A DNA stretch of 64,000 nt from Allobosea sp. OK403 (GTDB taxonomy: Bacteria; Pseudomonadota; Alphaproteobacteria; Rhizobiales; Beijerinckiaceae). The notes beneath the pieces are model-generated. The model was not told the origin of the DNA. It searched no databases and saw nothing but the letters and a program-made list of their open reading frames with translations. The translations under genes were made by a program, and so were the position numbers. Below, piece by piece: positions 24,740-34,870 of this stretch (its first letter is position 1; every line of letters starts with the position of its first letter). Where the stretch lies: positions 868,001 to 932,000 of the forward strand of contig NZ_FOQV01000001.1 of NCBI RefSeq assembly GCF_900113835.1, given 5' to 3'.

Positions 24740-26298
24740 CAGGCGCCCTCGCCGGCCTCCGGCTCGATATAGCGCGGGAAGATGCCGCTCGGCGCCGGAA
24801 GCGAGATCCCGGCGGCCAGGCGGCTCGCTTCGCCCAGCGCAGCGAAGCTGCGGGCTCCAGGCGCAACGCCCAGCAAATCGAGCAGTTTGGCGCAAGCCTC
24901 GGGCATCACCGGCTGTACCAGGATCGCGACCTGCCGCAGCACCTCGGCCGTGACATAGAGCACGGTGTCGCGGCGCACGGGATCGCTCTTGGTCAATCGC
25001 CAGGGTTCGTTCGCGGCGAAATAGCGGTTCGCCTCGGCAACCAGGGCCCAGAGCTCGGCCAGCAGGCTATGCAGGGCGAAATCCTGCATGGCGTCGCGGG
25101 CCTTGGCGAGCGCGCCATCGGCGAGCGCGAGCATGGCGTCATCGCCCTCGGTCAGCACACCGCATTCAGGCACCCTGCCCTCGCAGTTCTTGGCGATCAT
25201 CGAGAGCGAGCGTTGCGCCAGATTGCCGAGATCATTGGCAAGGTCTGCGTTGATGCGCCCGACGATTGCCTCATGGCTGTAATTGCCGTCCTGGCCGAAG
25301 GAAACCTCGCGCAGGAAGAAATAGCGCAGCTGGTCGACGCCATAGGCGTCAGCCAGCGTAAACGGGTCGACGACATTGCCCAGCGACTTCGACATCTTCT
25401 CGCCCTTGGAGAGCAGGAAGCCGTGCCCGAAGACGCGCTTGGGCACCGGAAGACCGGCAGACATCAGCATGGCGGGCCAGTAGACGGCGTGGAAGCGCAC
25501 GATGTCCTTGCCGATGATGTGGACATCGGCCGGCCAGTAATGCCAGCGCGGATTGCTCTCGTCAGGGAAGCCGCAGCCGGTCAGGTAGTTGTTGAGAGCG
25601 TCGACCCAGACATACATGACGTGGTTCGGTGCGCCTGGAACCGACAGCCCCCAGTCGAAGGTGGTGCGGCTGACCGAGAAATCTTCCAGCCCGCTCTTCA
25701 CGAAGCTGACGACCTCGTTCTTGCGCGTCTCCGGCGAGATGAAGTTCGGCACCTCCTCATAGAGCTTCAGGAGACGGTCCTGATAGGCGCTGAGGCGGAA
25801 GAAATAGCTCTCCTCCTCGACCCACTCCACCGGGGTGCCCTGCCCGCCGAGCCGCGTTCCATCGGGCTGCAGCGTGGTTTCCTTCTCGGCATAGAAGGCC
25901 TCGTCGCGAACCGAGTACCAGCCGGCATATTTGGCGAGGTAAATGTCGCCATTGGCTTCCAGGCGCCGCCAGAGCTCATGCGTCGAAGGCAGATGGTCTG
26001 CGTCGGTGGTGCGGATGAAGCGGTCGAAGGAGCAGCCGAGCCGCTGCTCCATCAGCTTGAAGCGCTCTGCGATCTGATCGACGTAGGCCTTTGGCACAAG
26101 GTCATTTTGCGCTGCCGTGCGCTGCACCTTCTGGCCATGCTCGTCGGTGCCGGTCATGGCGAAGACGTCGTAGCCATCGAGGCGCTTGAAGCGCGCGATC
26201 GCGTCCGACGCCACCATCTCATAGGCGTGGCCGATATGGGGGGGACCATTCGTGTAGTGAATGGCGGTCGTCAGATAGAATTTGGGCGCCGTGGCCAT
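24739..26298 (-). CDS. metG: Methionyl-tRNA synthetase
   Basis: A 519-residue class I aminoacyl-tRNA synthetase. The HIGH motif appears in [17 protein letters not shown] and KMSKS in [15 protein letters not shown]. The connective region has [18 protein letters not shown] and a zinc-free linker, as in the shorter bacterial MetRS form without the C-terminal dimerisation domain. The ATG at 26298 ([18 protein letters not shown]) was preferred to an upstream in-frame start. It lies 22 bases after holB and overlaps tatD. Confidence 0.95.
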   Translation of the reverse strand: MATAPKFYLTTAIHYTNGPPHIGHAYEMVASDAIARFKRLDGYDVFAMTGTDEHGQKVQRTAAQNDLVPKAYVDQIAERFKLMEQRLGCSFDRFIRTTDADHLPSTHELWRRLEANGDIYLAKYAGWYSVRDEAFYAEKETTLQPDGTRLGGQGTPVEWVEEESYFFRLSAYQDRLLKLYEEVPNFISPETRKNEVVSFVKSGLEDFSVSRTTFDWGLSVPGAPNHVMYVWVDALNNYLTGCGFPDESNPRWHYWPADVHIIGKDIVRFHAVYWPAMLMSAGLPVPKRVFGHGFLLSKGEKMSKSLGNVVDPFTLADAYGVDQLRYFFLREVSFGQDGNYSHEAIVGRINADLANDLGNLAQRSLSMIAKNCEGRVPECGVLTEGDDAMLALADGALAKARDAMQDFALHSLLAELWALVAEANRYFAANEPWRLTKSDPVRRDTVLYVTAEVLRQVAILVQPVMPEACAKLLDLLGVAPGARSFAALGEASRLAAGISLPAPSGIFPRYIEPEAGEGA

Positions 26299-26320
26299 AG
26301 TCCGGTCCGAAGGGTTCGCT

Positions 26321-27391
26321 TCACGCTGCGCGCGAGCGGGCAACCGCATCCGACAGATCATGAAACATCGTCATCACGAGAGGGCGGCGATCGAGGTTAT
26401 AGGTGTCCACCTCGCGGGCCGCGCGTCCCAGCTTTTCCCATACCTCCGCCAGCGGTGCAAGGCGCGCCGGGCTCGCAGCCGCATGGGCATGGAGATGGTC
26501 GCCGAGCCAGCTCTGGATGGTGTCGATCATCACCGCGAAATCGCCCTCGCCCGCCTTGCCGGCGACGTCCTCGGCGAGCGCCAGCAATGCCGTGAGGTCG
26601 ATGCCTGGAAGCGCATCGAGCCGGGCCCGCACGGCCTCGACGAGTGCCAGCGTCTCGGGATCGACATAGGTGAGCGCGCGGCGCACCGAGCCGTCACTGA
26701 AGCTGGCTGCGCGCAACAGGGCCGATTCGTCGAAGGGATCGCCCATTCGCTCCAGCGCGATCCGGCCGGCCTGCGCGATAGCGGCCTCATCCAGAGCCTC
26801 GAAGGTCAGCAGCCGGCAGCGCGAGCGGATCGTCGGCAGCATGCGGCCAGGCGCATGCGCCACGATCAGGAAGAGCGCGCGCGGCGGCGGCTCCTCCAGC
26901 AGCTTCAGCAAGGCGTTGGCGGCCGAGCGGTCCATGTCCTCGGCGGAATCGACGATGGCGACGCGCCAACCGCCTTCGGCCGCGCTCGAACCGAAGCGGT
27001 CGAGCACACGGCGAACCGAATCGACCGGGATATTGCTGGTGTAGCCCTTGCCATCAGGCTTCTGCGTCCGGCGCAACACGTGCAGATCGGGATGCGATTG
27101 CGCCATGATGCGCCGGCTCGCGGGATCCTCTTCCGCCATGGCGAGCGAGGCTGCGCCGGCCGCACGCCGGGCCGGGTCGCCGGCCGCCAGCATGAAGCGC
27201 GCGGCGCGATAGGCGAAGCTCGCCTTGCCGATGCCTTCCGGTCCGCCAAGCAACCAGGCATGGTGCATCCGGCCCGAGCGCAACGCTTCGAGAAAATCCT
27301 GCTCCTGCGTCCCATGCCCGACGAGCGCCAGCGTCTCGCGCGGGTGCGGAGCATTCGGCAGCCGGTCGGGTTCGTCGCTCGTCGCGCGCAT
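26321..27391 (-). CDS. holB: DNA polymerase III subunit delta' (clamp loader)
   Basis: A 356-residue AAA+ protein. The N-terminal part has the P-loop-like [20 protein letters not shown], then [20 protein letters not shown], then the Walker-B-like [20 protein letters not shown] and [20 protein letters not shown]. The helical C-terminal domain follows. Length and motif order fit alphaproteobacterial HolB. In related genomes tmk lies directly upstream, but here an 8.8 kb carbohydrate island separates them. Delta' helps open the sliding clamp during loading. Confidence 0.9.
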   Translation of the reverse strand: MRATSDEPDRLPNAPHPRETLALVGHGTQEQDFLEALRSGRMHHAWLLGGPEGIGKASFAYRAARFMLAAGDPARRAAGAASLAMAEEDPASRRIMAQSHPDLHVLRRTQKPDGKGYTSNIPVDSVRRVLDRFGSSAAEGGWRVAIVDSAEDMDRSAANALLKLLEEPPPRALFLIVAHAPGRMLPTIRSRCRLLTFEALDEAAIAQAGRIALERMGDPFDESALLRAASFSDGSVRRALTYVDPETLALVEAVRARLDALPGIDLTALLALAEDVAGKAGEGDFAVMIDTIQSWLGDHLHAHAAASPARLAPLAEVWEKLGRAAREVDTYNLDRRPLVMTMFHDLSDAVARSRAA

Positions 27392-27541
27392 CAGGCGTCC
27401 TGTGGCAATGGCAGGCGCTGGTGGAGCACAATCTTGACCGCAACGGCAAGCATTTCCGCCACGCTGGAAACGTCAGCCACCGCGATCGATGGGCCCAATG
27501 CCTGGGATGGCAGCCTCTGGCCGACGAGGCCGGGAGGACTG

Positions 27542-29254
27542 TTACGGCGCCTCATCGGGCGGGCGGACCATGAAGTCGAAATCGCAGCCTTCATCGGCCT
27601 GCAGCACCGTTTGCTGGAACAGCCGCGCATAGCCGCGCTTGGGCATTGCCGGCGCAGGCGATGTCTTCAGCAGGGCTCTGCGGCGCTCGAACTCGCCATC
27701 GTCGATCAGGAGATCAATCCGGCGGCCGGCCAGGTCGAGACGGATCATGTCGCCGCTCTCGACCAGCGCAAGCGGCCCGCCAATGGCCGATTCCGGCGTG
27801 ATATGCAGCACGATCGTACCGAAGGCCGTGCCGCTCATGCGGGCATCAGAAATCCGCACCATATCCTTGACGCCCTGGCGGCCGAGCTTCTTCGGGATCG
27901 GCAGGTAGCCGGCCTCGGGCATGCCGGGCGCGCCCTTCGGGCCGGTATTGCGCAACACGAGGACGTCGTCCGCGCTGACATCAAGCTCGGGATCGTCGAT
28001 GCGGGCCGCCATGTCCTCGACCGAGTCGAACACCACCGCGCGGCCGGTGTGCTGGAGCAGCCGCGCGGATGCCGCCGCCTGCTTGATGATCGCTCCGCCC
28101 GGGGCGAGATTGCCATAGAGCACCGCCATCGAGCCCTCAGCCTTGATCGGCGCCGAGCGCGGCCGGATCACCTCCTGCCCCGGCACATCCTCGGCCTTGG
28201 CGACGATATCGCGCAATGTCCCGCCCGCGACCGTGCCGGCATCGAGGTCGATCAGCTCGCCGAGCTGGGCGAGCAGCTTGGGCACACCGCCGGCATGGTG
28301 GAAATGCTCCATATAATGGGCGCCCGAGGGCTTGAGGTCGACCAGGACCGGCACCTTGCGGCCGATCTCGTCGAGCATGTCGAGGTCGTAGCGGTGCGGG
28401 GTGCGATTGGCGATCGCGGTCAGATGGATGATGCCGTTGGTCGAGCCGCCGATCGCCTGCATCACGACCGTCGCATTGCGGAAGGCCTGCGGCGTCAGCA
28501 ACGCGCTGGGACGTGGACCGCCATCGACCGCCATGCGCGCAGCCGCCGCGCCGCTGGCTTCGGCCAAGCGGATGCGCTCGGCATGGGGCGCGGGAATCGT
28601 CGCGCTCATCGGTAGGGACAGGCCAAGTGTCTCGGTGATGCAGGCCATGGTCGAGGCCGTGCCCATCACCATGCAGGTGCCGACGGAGGGCGCCAGGCGG
28701 CTGTTCACGGTCTCGATCTCGGCCTCGTCGATCTCGCCGGCGCGATGCGCGCTCCACAAGCGCCGGCAGTCAGTGCAGGCGCCCAGCACCTCGCCCTTGT
28801 GGTGACCGACCACCATCGGCCCGACCGGGACCACGACGGTGGGCAGGTCGACGCTGGCGGCCGCCATGATCTGCGCAGGCAATGTCTTGTCGCAGCCGCC
28901 GATCACGACGATCGCGTCCATCGGCTGGGCGCGGATCATCTCCTCGGTGTCCATCGCCATCAGATTTCGCAGGAACATCGAGGTCGGATGGGCGAAGCTT
29001 TCATGGATCGAGATGGTCGGGAACACCATCGGCATCGCGCCCGACAGCATGACGCCGCGCTTCACCGCCTCGATCAGGGCCGGAGCGTTGCCATGGCAGG
29101 GGTTGTAGTCGCTGTAGGTGTTGGTGATGCCGACGATCGGACGATCCAGCGCATCGTCGGAATAACCCATCGCCTTGATGAAGGCCTTGCGCAGGAACAG
29201 CGCAAACCCCTCGTCGCCATAGCTCGTCAGTCCCTTGCGCAGGCCTTTGGCCAT
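27542..29254 (-). CDS. IlvD/Edd family dehydratase (probably sugar-acid dehydratase)
   Basis: A 570-residue protein from the ATG at 29254 (MAKGLRKGLTSYGDEGFALF); a further 99 upstream codons have no family character. Fe-S ligands are present in the expected places: NPCHGNAP, VIGGCDKTLPAQ and GACTDCRRLW / VGTCMVMGTAST. Other family segments include IGGSTNGIIHL and DARMSGTAFGTIVLHI. The family dehydrates dihydroxy acids or aldonic acids (dihydroxyacid, gluconate, arabonate, xylonate). Its place beside a sugar importer and divergent LacI regulator favours an aldonic acid over branched-chain amino acid synthesis. The exact substrate is not readable. Confidence 0.88.
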   Translation of the reverse strand: MAKGLRKGLTSYGDEGFALFLRKAFIKAMGYSDDALDRPIVGITNTYSDYNPCHGNAPALIEAVKRGVMLSGAMPMVFPTISIHESFAHPTSMFLRNLMAMDTEEMIRAQPMDAIVVIGGCDKTLPAQIMAAASVDLPTVVVPVGPMVVGHHKGEVLGACTDCRRLWSAHRAGEIDEAEIETVNSRLAPSVGTCMVMGTASTMACITETLGLSLPMSATIPAPHAERIRLAEASGAAAARMAVDGGPRPSALLTPQAFRNATVVMQAIGGSTNGIIHLTAIANRTPHRYDLDMLDEIGRKVPVLVDLKPSGAHYMEHFHHAGGVPKLLAQLGELIDLDAGTVAGGTLRDIVAKAEDVPGQEVIRPRSAPIKAEGSMAVLYGNLAPGGAIIKQAAASARLLQHTGRAVVFDSVEDMAARIDDPELDVSADDVLVLRNTGPKGAPGMPEAGYLPIPKKLGRQGVKDMVRISDARMSGTAFGTIVLHITPESAIGGPLALVESGDMIRLDLAGRRIDLLIDDGEFERRRALLKTSPAPAMPKRGYARLFQQTVLQADEGCDFDFMVRPPDEAP

Positions 29255-29442
29255 TATCGTTCCTCCCATGGCCGCGACCGGCCAAGCCATGATGCAGCAT
29301 AGACCGACCGCATCCGATTCCTCGATGAGCAGAATGCCGAGCGGGGTGTCGTGGGGATCATGGGCAAGCGCATGAGCGCGAGATGGTCGCCTTCCAGTCC
29401 AACCGCCTCTGCAAGCTTCAAATGGCCCTTCGACAACCTCTT

Positions 29443-29456
29443 CCAAAACGTTTCGG
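29443..29456. promoter_or_regulatory. Candidate LacI-family operator
   Basis: CCAAAACGTTTCGG is a near-perfect palindrome (one mismatched pair) centred on CG, the form typical of LacI-family operators. It lies between the divergent dehydratase and LacI genes, 86 bases upstream of the LacI start chosen here. Confidence 0.5.
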
Positions 29457-29541
29457 ATGACATTATCGTGCCGCGCAGGCTGAGGTCGGGATCCGTCGCT
29501 CCCGGCCCATGACGCTCTTGGCCAATGAGCAGAGGCGACCG

Positions 29542-30549
29542 ATGAGTTCATTGCGCGAATTGGCGCAGATGCTGGGTTTGTCGATCACGACCGTGTCGCG
29601 GGCGCTCGACGGCTATGGCGACGTCGCCGTCGCGACGCGCGAGCGCGTCCTCGCCGCGGCCGAGACGACCGGCTACCGGCCCAATTCGGCGGCCAGGCGG
29701 CTACGGCGCGGATTGACCGAGATCGTCACCATGGTGCTCCCGGCCGAGCCCGGTCATTTCAACGAACCGCTCTATATCGAGTTGCTGAGATCGACCGGCG
29801 AGCGGCTCGCGCAGCAGGGCTACGATCTGACGCTGATCGCCGCCCTGCCCGGCCCCGACGAACTCAAGACCTATCGCCGCCTCATCGAAGGCCGGCGCAC
29901 CGACGCGATCATCGTCGTCCGGACCCGGCGCGAGGATGCACGCCTGCGCTATCTCACCGATATCGGCTTCCCCTTCGTCGCGATGGGGCGCAGCGATTTC
30001 TCCGAGCCATATGCCTATGTCGACGGTGACGGCGAAGCCGCCTTCCATGACGCCGCACTGCGATTGGCCGGTCTCGGCCATCGCAGGATCGGCCATCTCG
30101 CCGCCCCGTCGGCCTTCACCTTCGCGCATCTGCGCCGCAGCGGTTTCGCCCGCGCCATGCGCGATTCCGGGCTTCCCGGCGAGATCGTCGAGGACAGCGC
30201 GACCGAGGCCGGCGGCTATCGTGCCGCGGGCGTCATGCTGGCGCAGGCGGAGCCGCCGAGCGCCCTGCTCTGCGCCACCGACAGCATGGCGCTGGGCGCG
30301 ATGCGCGCCGTGCGCGAGCGGGGTCTCGTGGCCGGGCGCGACATCGCGATCATCGGCCACGACAACATCCCGGCAGCCGCGTTCTCCGACCCGGCGCTCG
30401 CGACGATGGAATTGCCGATCGCCGCGACGGGCCGCCGCCTCGCCGAAATGGCGCTGGCGCGCATCGGCGGCGCCGATCCGCGCGACATGACCGAGATCAA
30501 CCCCGTCGAGTTCCTCCCGCGTGCCTCCCTTGGGGAGGCGCGCGGCTGA
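29542..30549 (+). CDS. LacI family transcriptional regulator
   Basis: A 335-residue regulator from the ATG at 29542, preceded by AGAGG; an in-frame ATG 33 bases upstream has no ribosome-binding site. The LacI helix-turn-helix is complete: LRELAQMLGLSITTVSRALD, then ATRERVLAAAETTGYRPNSA and the hinge ARRLRRG. The periplasmic-binding-like core includes TDAIIVVRTRREDARL, LGHRRIGHLAAPS and ALLCATDSMALGAMRAV. It should repress the divergent dehydratase and the downstream ABC transporter genes in response to a sugar. Confidence 0.9.
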   Translation: MSSLRELAQMLGLSITTVSRALDGYGDVAVATRERVLAAAETTGYRPNSAARRLRRGLTEIVTMVLPAEPGHFNEPLYIELLRSTGERLAQQGYDLTLIAALPGPDELKTYRRLIEGRRTDAIIVVRTRREDARLRYLTDIGFPFVAMGRSDFSEPYAYVDGDGEAAFHDAALRLAGLGHRRIGHLAAPSAFTFAHLRRSGFARAMRDSGLPGEIVEDSATEAGGYRAAGVMLAQAEPPSALLCATDSMALGAMRAVRERGLVAGRDIAIIGHDNIPAAAFSDPALATMELPIAATGRRLAEMALARIGGADPRDMTEINPVEFLPRASLGEARG

Positions 30550-30626
30550 TCCATCACGGAAGGCGCGGGCCTCTCGCAGCCGCCGCTTCCGACGCCAATC
30601 AAAGCAAGCGAGCCAGGGAGGAAGCC

Positions 30627-31910
30627 ATGAAGACACTCAACCAGCTGGCGATCGCCGCCATGACGGCGGGAGCCATTCTCGCCGCGCCGGTGGCGAAGGC
30701 GCAGGATCTCGTTTTTCTCTCGACGCAATTGCGCCCGATCGACGAGGCGCAGAAGGTGCGCGAGGTGCTGCTCAAAGGCGCGCCGAAAACCACCTATGTC
30801 GTTGAAGAGCCGCCGCAATTCGCCGTGCGCATGAAGGCGGAGCAGGCCGCCGGCAAGCGCACGATCAGCCTGATGGGTGCCTTGCATGGCGAATTGCAGC
30901 CGCTCGCGCCGACCGGCTCGCTCGACGCCATCGACGATGTCGCGGCCAAGCTCAGCGCAAGCGGCATACCTGCCGGTTTGATGGAACTCGGCAAGCTCGG
31001 GACGTCCACGCAGCAATACATCCCTTGGATGCAGGCGACCTATGTCCTCGTCGTCAGGAAGGAGGCTTTGCCGTTCCTGCCGGCGGGCGCCGACGTCAAC
31101 GCCTTGACCTATGAGCAGCTCGCAGCCTGGGGCAAGGCAATCCAGGACAAGACCGGGCAGCGCCGCATCGGCTTCCCGGCCGGCCCCAAAGGCCTGTTTG
31201 CCCGTTTCATCCAGGGCAATCTCGTGCCCTCCTATACCGGCTCGATGGTGACCGAGTTCCGCTCGGCCGCCGCCGAAAAGGGCTGGACCGACTTCAAGGC
31301 GCTCTGGGCGACGGTCAATCCCAACGCCAACAACTATAATTTCATGCAGGAACCGCTGATGGCTGGCGAGGTCTGGATCGCCTGGGACCATATCGCCCGC
31401 GTCAAGGACGCGCTGACCGCCGAGCCCGACAAATACCTCGTCGTGCCGCCGCCGGCCGGCAGCCAGGGCCGCGCCTATATGCCGGTCGTCGCCGGCCTCG
31501 CCATCGCCAAGGATGCGCCGAACCGGGCCCAGGCTGCGGCCGTCATCGAGCATCTGCTCAAACCGGCGACGCAGATCGCCACCGCCATGGAGGTCGGCTT
31601 CTTCCCGGTCATCAACGCACCGCTTCCGGCCGATCTGCCTGCCGGCGTCAAGCTGCTGGCCGACGGCATCGCCAAGACGCAAGGCGCGAAGGACGCGATC
31701 GTCGCCCTGCTGCCGGTCGGCCTCGGCGACAAGGGTGGCGAGTTCAACAAGGTCTATTTCGACACCTTCCAGCGCATCGTGCTGCGGGGCGAACCGGTCC
31801 GCGCGGTGCTCGATTCCCAGGCCGAGACCTTGCGCGCGCTGATGACCCAGACCGCCGCGCCCTGCTGGGCTCCCGACAAGCCGAGCCAGGGCGCCTGCCC
31901 GGTGACGTGA
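30627..31910 (+). CDS. Carbohydrate ABC transporter substrate-binding protein
   Basis: A 427-residue periplasmic protein with a signal peptide (MKTLNQLAIAAMTAGAILAA, cleaved after AKAQ). The extracellular solute-binding family 1 pattern follows, including FAVRMKAEQAAGKRTISLMG, YVLVVRKEALPFLP, FMQEPLMAGEVWIAWDHIAR and PVVAGLAIAKDAPNRAQAAA. A good AGGGAGG ribosome-binding site precedes ATG. The C-terminus carries a short cysteine pair (APCWAPDKPSQGACPV). It is the first gene of a complete importer; the family suggests an oligosaccharide or sugar-derived solute. Confidence 0.88.
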   Translation: MKTLNQLAIAAMTAGAILAAPVAKAQDLVFLSTQLRPIDEAQKVREVLLKGAPKTTYVVEEPPQFAVRMKAEQAAGKRTISLMGALHGELQPLAPTGSLDAIDDVAAKLSASGIPAGLMELGKLGTSTQQYIPWMQATYVLVVRKEALPFLPAGADVNALTYEQLAAWGKAIQDKTGQRRIGFPAGPKGLFARFIQGNLVPSYTGSMVTEFRSAAAEKGWTDFKALWATVNPNANNYNFMQEPLMAGEVWIAWDHIARVKDALTAEPDKYLVVPPPAGSQGRAYMPVVAGLAIAKDAPNRAQAAAVIEHLLKPATQIATAMEVGFFPVINAPLPADLPAGVKLLADGIAKTQGAKDAIVALLPVGLGDKGGEFNKVYFDTFQRIVLRGEPVRAVLDSQAETLRALMTQTAAPCWAPDKPSQGACPVT

Positions 31911-31948
31911 GGGTTACGCCGGATCGTGTGACAGCTTCCGCAAACACG

Positions 31949-32093
31949 CCGTCATCCCGGACGCAGCCCCTGGGTCCGATCTTCGATCGGCCCAAGGATA
32001 AACTCCGCGGAGATCCGGGATCCATCGTAGAGCCGATTCCTTGATTCAAGAATCCGCCCTTCGATGGATCCCGGGTCAAGCCCGGGATGACGG
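31949..32093. repeat. Palindromic intergenic repeat inside the ABC operon
   Basis: The 145-base unit opens CCGTCATCCCGG and closes CCGGGATGACGG, a 12-base inverted terminal match. Within it are further pairings (GGGATCCATC near 32013-32025 and GATGGATCCC near 32063-32072), so it can fold into a long hairpin. It resembles the mosaic GGGTCAAGCCCGGGATGACGG-type repeats common in Hyphomicrobiales. It sits between the binding-protein and first permease genes, where it may stabilise the upstream mRNA end and lower permease expression. Confidence 0.7.
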
Positions 32094-32158
32094 TGTGTTC
32101 CCTGACCAAGATAACGTGGTCGGGAAAGCAAGACCCTAAACGTCAAAGGCCCACACCA

Positions 32159-33007
32159 ATGCCCCAGCCGCGCTGGCTGCCCTATCTGCTGATTGCGCCC
32201 TCGGTCGCCTTTCTCGCGGCCTTCTTCCTGGTGCCGCTCGGCCAGACCATCCTGCTCTCCTTCGATGGCGGGCAAGGGTTCTCGCTCGCCAATTACGCCC
32301 GCATGGCCGGCGATCTCAATTTCCCGACGGCGCTGCGCAACACCTTCGCGCTCGTCATCGTGGTGATCCCGCTGCAGGTGGCGCTGGCGCTGGTCATGGG
32401 CCTGATGCTGCAAAAGATGACGCGCGGGCGCGAGCTCGTGCTCTGGATCTGGACGATCCCGCTCGGCGTCTCCGATCTCGCCGCTGGTCTCGTCTGGCTC
32501 GCGATCCTGCAGGATTCCGGCTATCTCAACACGCTGCTGTTCCAGTTCGGCCTGATCAGCGGGCCGACCGCCTATCTCAACAGCGAGACCCCCATCGCCT
32601 TGTTCTTCGCCGTCGTGCTGGCGGAGGTCTGGCGCGCGACAGCCATCGTCCTGATCATCCTCGTTGCCGGCATCCAGCTCATTCCCAAGGAGTTCGGCGA
32701 GGCGGCCGACATCTTCGGCGCGAGCCCCTGGACCAAATTCCGCAAGATCACGCTGCCCTTGCTGAAGCCCAGCCTGCAATCGGCGCTGATCCTGCGGACC
32801 GTGCTGGCCTTCGAGGTCTTCGCGGTCGTCTATGCGCTCGGCGGGCGCAATTTCCCGATCATCGTCGGCGAAGCCTATACTTGGCAAAACGAGAACCAGA
32901 ATTACGGCGTCGCCGCAGCCTATGCCGTGCTGGTGATGGCGATCTCGCTGGCAGCGACGGTGATCTACCTCAAGGCGCTGCGTGTCGATCCGGAGGCGCA
33001 AGCATGA
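32159..33007 (+). CDS. Carbohydrate ABC transporter permease (MalF-like)
   Basis: A 282-residue inner-membrane protein with six helices, beginning MPQPRWLPYLLIAPSVAFLA. The binding-protein-dependent permease EAA loop is EAADIFGASPWTKFRKITLP. A frame extension to 32087 reads into the repeat and is not credible. Its stop overlaps the next permease start by 4 bases (ATGA). It would form the translocation pore with the following permease and the ATPase at 33820. Confidence 0.88.
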   Translation: MPQPRWLPYLLIAPSVAFLAAFFLVPLGQTILLSFDGGQGFSLANYARMAGDLNFPTALRNTFALVIVVIPLQVALALVMGLMLQKMTRGRELVLWIWTIPLGVSDLAAGLVWLAILQDSGYLNTLLFQFGLISGPTAYLNSETPIALFFAVVLAEVWRATAIVLIILVAGIQLIPKEFGEAADIFGASPWTKFRKITLPLLKPSLQSALILRTVLAFEVFAVVYALGGRNFPIIVGEAYTWQNENQNYGVAAAYAVLVMAISLAATVIYLKALRVDPEAQA

Positions 33008-33810
33008 GCGCGCCCCGCAAATGGCTCTACGTCACCGGCGTCATGGCGCTCTGCGCCTGGGTGCTCGTGCCGATCTACCTGATCGGGCTTGGCGCGATGG
33101 GCGGGCGGATGGCCGTGTTCAAATGGCCGAAATCGCTCGCTCCCACGGAGGCATCCTTCACAGCACTCGCAGCCTTCCTGAAGATCGAGGGCGTCTGGAA
33201 CGCGGCGCTGAATTCGCTCATCGCCGCCTCGCTCACCATGCTGTTCTCGATCCTGCTCGGGGCTCCGGCGGGCTATGCGCTGGCGCGGTTCAGCTTCAGG
33301 GGCCAGAGCGCCTTCCGCCTTCTGGTGCTGCTGACGCGGGCTTTCCCGCTCGCGATCCTGGCCCTGCCGCTGACCGTCATCTTCATCAAGGTGGGGCTTT
33401 ACGACACGCCGCTGGGCGTCTCGCTGATCCATACCGCCCTGGCGCTGCCTTTCGCGGCACTGGTGACCTCCTCGCTCTTCATGGGCATCCCGCGCGAATA
33501 TGAGGAGGCGGCCTGGGTTTTCGGCTGCACGCGCTGGCAGGCCTTCCGCAAGGTGGTGCTGCCGCTCGCCCTCCCCGGCATCGCGGCGGCTGCGATCTTC
33601 GCCTTCGTGATCTCCTGGAACGAGGTCTTCGCAGCCTCGGTGCTGACCGTGCGCGAGCGCACGCTGACGGCCTATCTGCTCGCGGTCCTGTCCGAATCGC
33701 CGCTGCATTACCGCTTCGCCGGCGGCTTCATCCTCATCGTCCCTTCGGTGCTCTTCATCTTCGCGGTCAGGAAATACCTGTTCGCGATGTGGGGCGTCTC
33801 AAGCAAATAG
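33004..33810 (+). CDS. Carbohydrate ABC transporter permease (MalG-like)
   Basis: A 268-residue six-helix permease, starting with the overlapping ATG at 33004 (MSAPRKWLYVTGVMALCAWV). The EAA loop is EEAAWVFGCTRWQAFRKVVL, followed by PLALPGIAAAAIFAFVISWN, as in MalG-type subunits. It is translated in coupling with the first permease and followed 9 bases later by the ATPase gene. Confidence 0.88.
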   Translation: MSAPRKWLYVTGVMALCAWVLVPIYLIGLGAMGGRMAVFKWPKSLAPTEASFTALAAFLKIEGVWNAALNSLIAASLTMLFSILLGAPAGYALARFSFRGQSAFRLLVLLTRAFPLAILALPLTVIFIKVGLYDTPLGVSLIHTALALPFAALVTSSLFMGIPREYEEAAWVFGCTRWQAFRKVVLPLALPGIAAAAIFAFVISWNEVFAASVLTVRERTLTAYLLAVLSESPLHYRFAGGFILIVPSVLFIFAVRKYLFAMWGVSSK

Positions 33811-33819
33811 GAGGCGCCC

Positions 33820-34866
33820 ATGGCCGGCATCCTGATCGACAAGGTCGCCAAGCAGTTCGGCAATGCTGTCGCCCTGCAGGAGATCTCACTTACCGTGGCG
33901 GACGGCGAATTCGTCGCCCTGCTTGGCCCTTCCGGCTGCGGCAAGACCACCCTGCTGCGCATCATCGCGGGGCTCGAGGTGCAGAGCTCCGGCAAGGTCG
34001 TGATCGGCGAGCGCGACGTCTCGGCGCTCAAGCCATCCGAGCGTGGGCTTGCCATGGTCTTCCAGAACTATGCCGTCTTCCCGCATATGACGGTGTTCGA
34101 GAACGTCGCCTTCGGCCTGCGCATGAAGGGCGCGGGTCAAGCCCGCGTCGAGGCGCAGGTGCGCAAGGCCGCCGCCCTGCTGCATATCGAGGAGTATCTC
34201 GGACGCTACCCCGCCAAGCTCTCGGGCGGGCAGCGCCAGCGCGTCGCCGTGGCGCGCGCGCTCGCCGTCGAGCCCGCCGTCCTGCTGATGGACGAGCCGC
34301 TCTCCAATCTCGACGCCCTGCTCAGGCTCGAGATGCGCGCGGAACTGCGCAGCGTGCTGCGTGAGGCCGGCACGACGACGATCTATGTCACCCATGACCA
34401 GACCGAGGCCATGGGGCTCGCCGACCGCATCGCCGTGATGCATGGCGGCCATATCGTCCAGATCGACACGCCGACCACTATCTATTCGAAGCCGGCGACC
34501 CGTTTCGTCGGCGGCTTCGTCGGTTCGCCCCCGATGAATTTCGTCAACACCACCGCCACCGCCGGCAGCGCCAGGCTCGGCGGCATCACGCTCGCTTCTC
34601 CCGTCGACGGGCCGATCATCCTCGGCTTCCGCGGTGAGGACGCCAGATTGACCGACGCCGCCAGCGGCATGCCGTTCAAGGTCAAGGTCGCGGAGCCAAT
34701 GGGCTCGCATCTGCTGCTCACCGGGCATGTCGGCGACGACCTCGCCCGCATCGTCGCCCCATCGAGCACGCGGATCGGCGCCGGCGCGACGCTGGGCCTG
34801 GCGCTCGACCCCACCCGCATCATCTGGATCGACCCGCAAACCGGTCGCACCCATCCTGGAGCCTGA
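33820..34866 (+). CDS. Carbohydrate ABC transporter ATP-binding protein (MalK/UgpC-like)
   Basis: A 348-residue cytoplasmic ATPase. Motifs in order: Walker A GPSGCGKTTLL, Q-loop VFQNYAVFPHMT, signature [16 protein letters not shown], Walker B LLMDEPLSNLDAL and H-loop TIYVTHDQTEAMGLADRI. A C-terminal TOBE-type domain follows (residues about 240-348, FRGEDARLTDAASGM), as in MalK/UgpC. It powers the importer formed by the two preceding permeases and ends 4 bases before the glycoside hydrolase gene. Confidence 0.92.
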   Translation: MAGILIDKVAKQFGNAVALQEISLTVADGEFVALLGPSGCGKTTLLRIIAGLEVQSSGKVVIGERDVSALKPSERGLAMVFQNYAVFPHMTVFENVAFGLRMKGAGQARVEAQVRKAAALLHIEEYLGRYPAKLSGGQRQRVAVARALAVEPAVLLMDEPLSNLDALLRLEMRAELRSVLREAGTTTIYVTHDQTEAMGLADRIAVMHGGHIVQIDTPTTIYSKPATRFVGGFVGSPPMNFVNTTATAGSARLGGITLASPVDGPIILGFRGEDARLTDAASGMPFKVKVAEPMGSHLLLTGHVGDDLARIVAPSSTRIGAGATLGLALDPTRIIWIDPQTGRTHPGA

Positions 34867-34870
34867 GCCT

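Noticed and set aside
26282..28615. 777-codon open frame on the plus strand
   Set aside because: It runs antisense through holB and the dehydratase, both clearly genuine, and reads as low-complexity shadow sequence.
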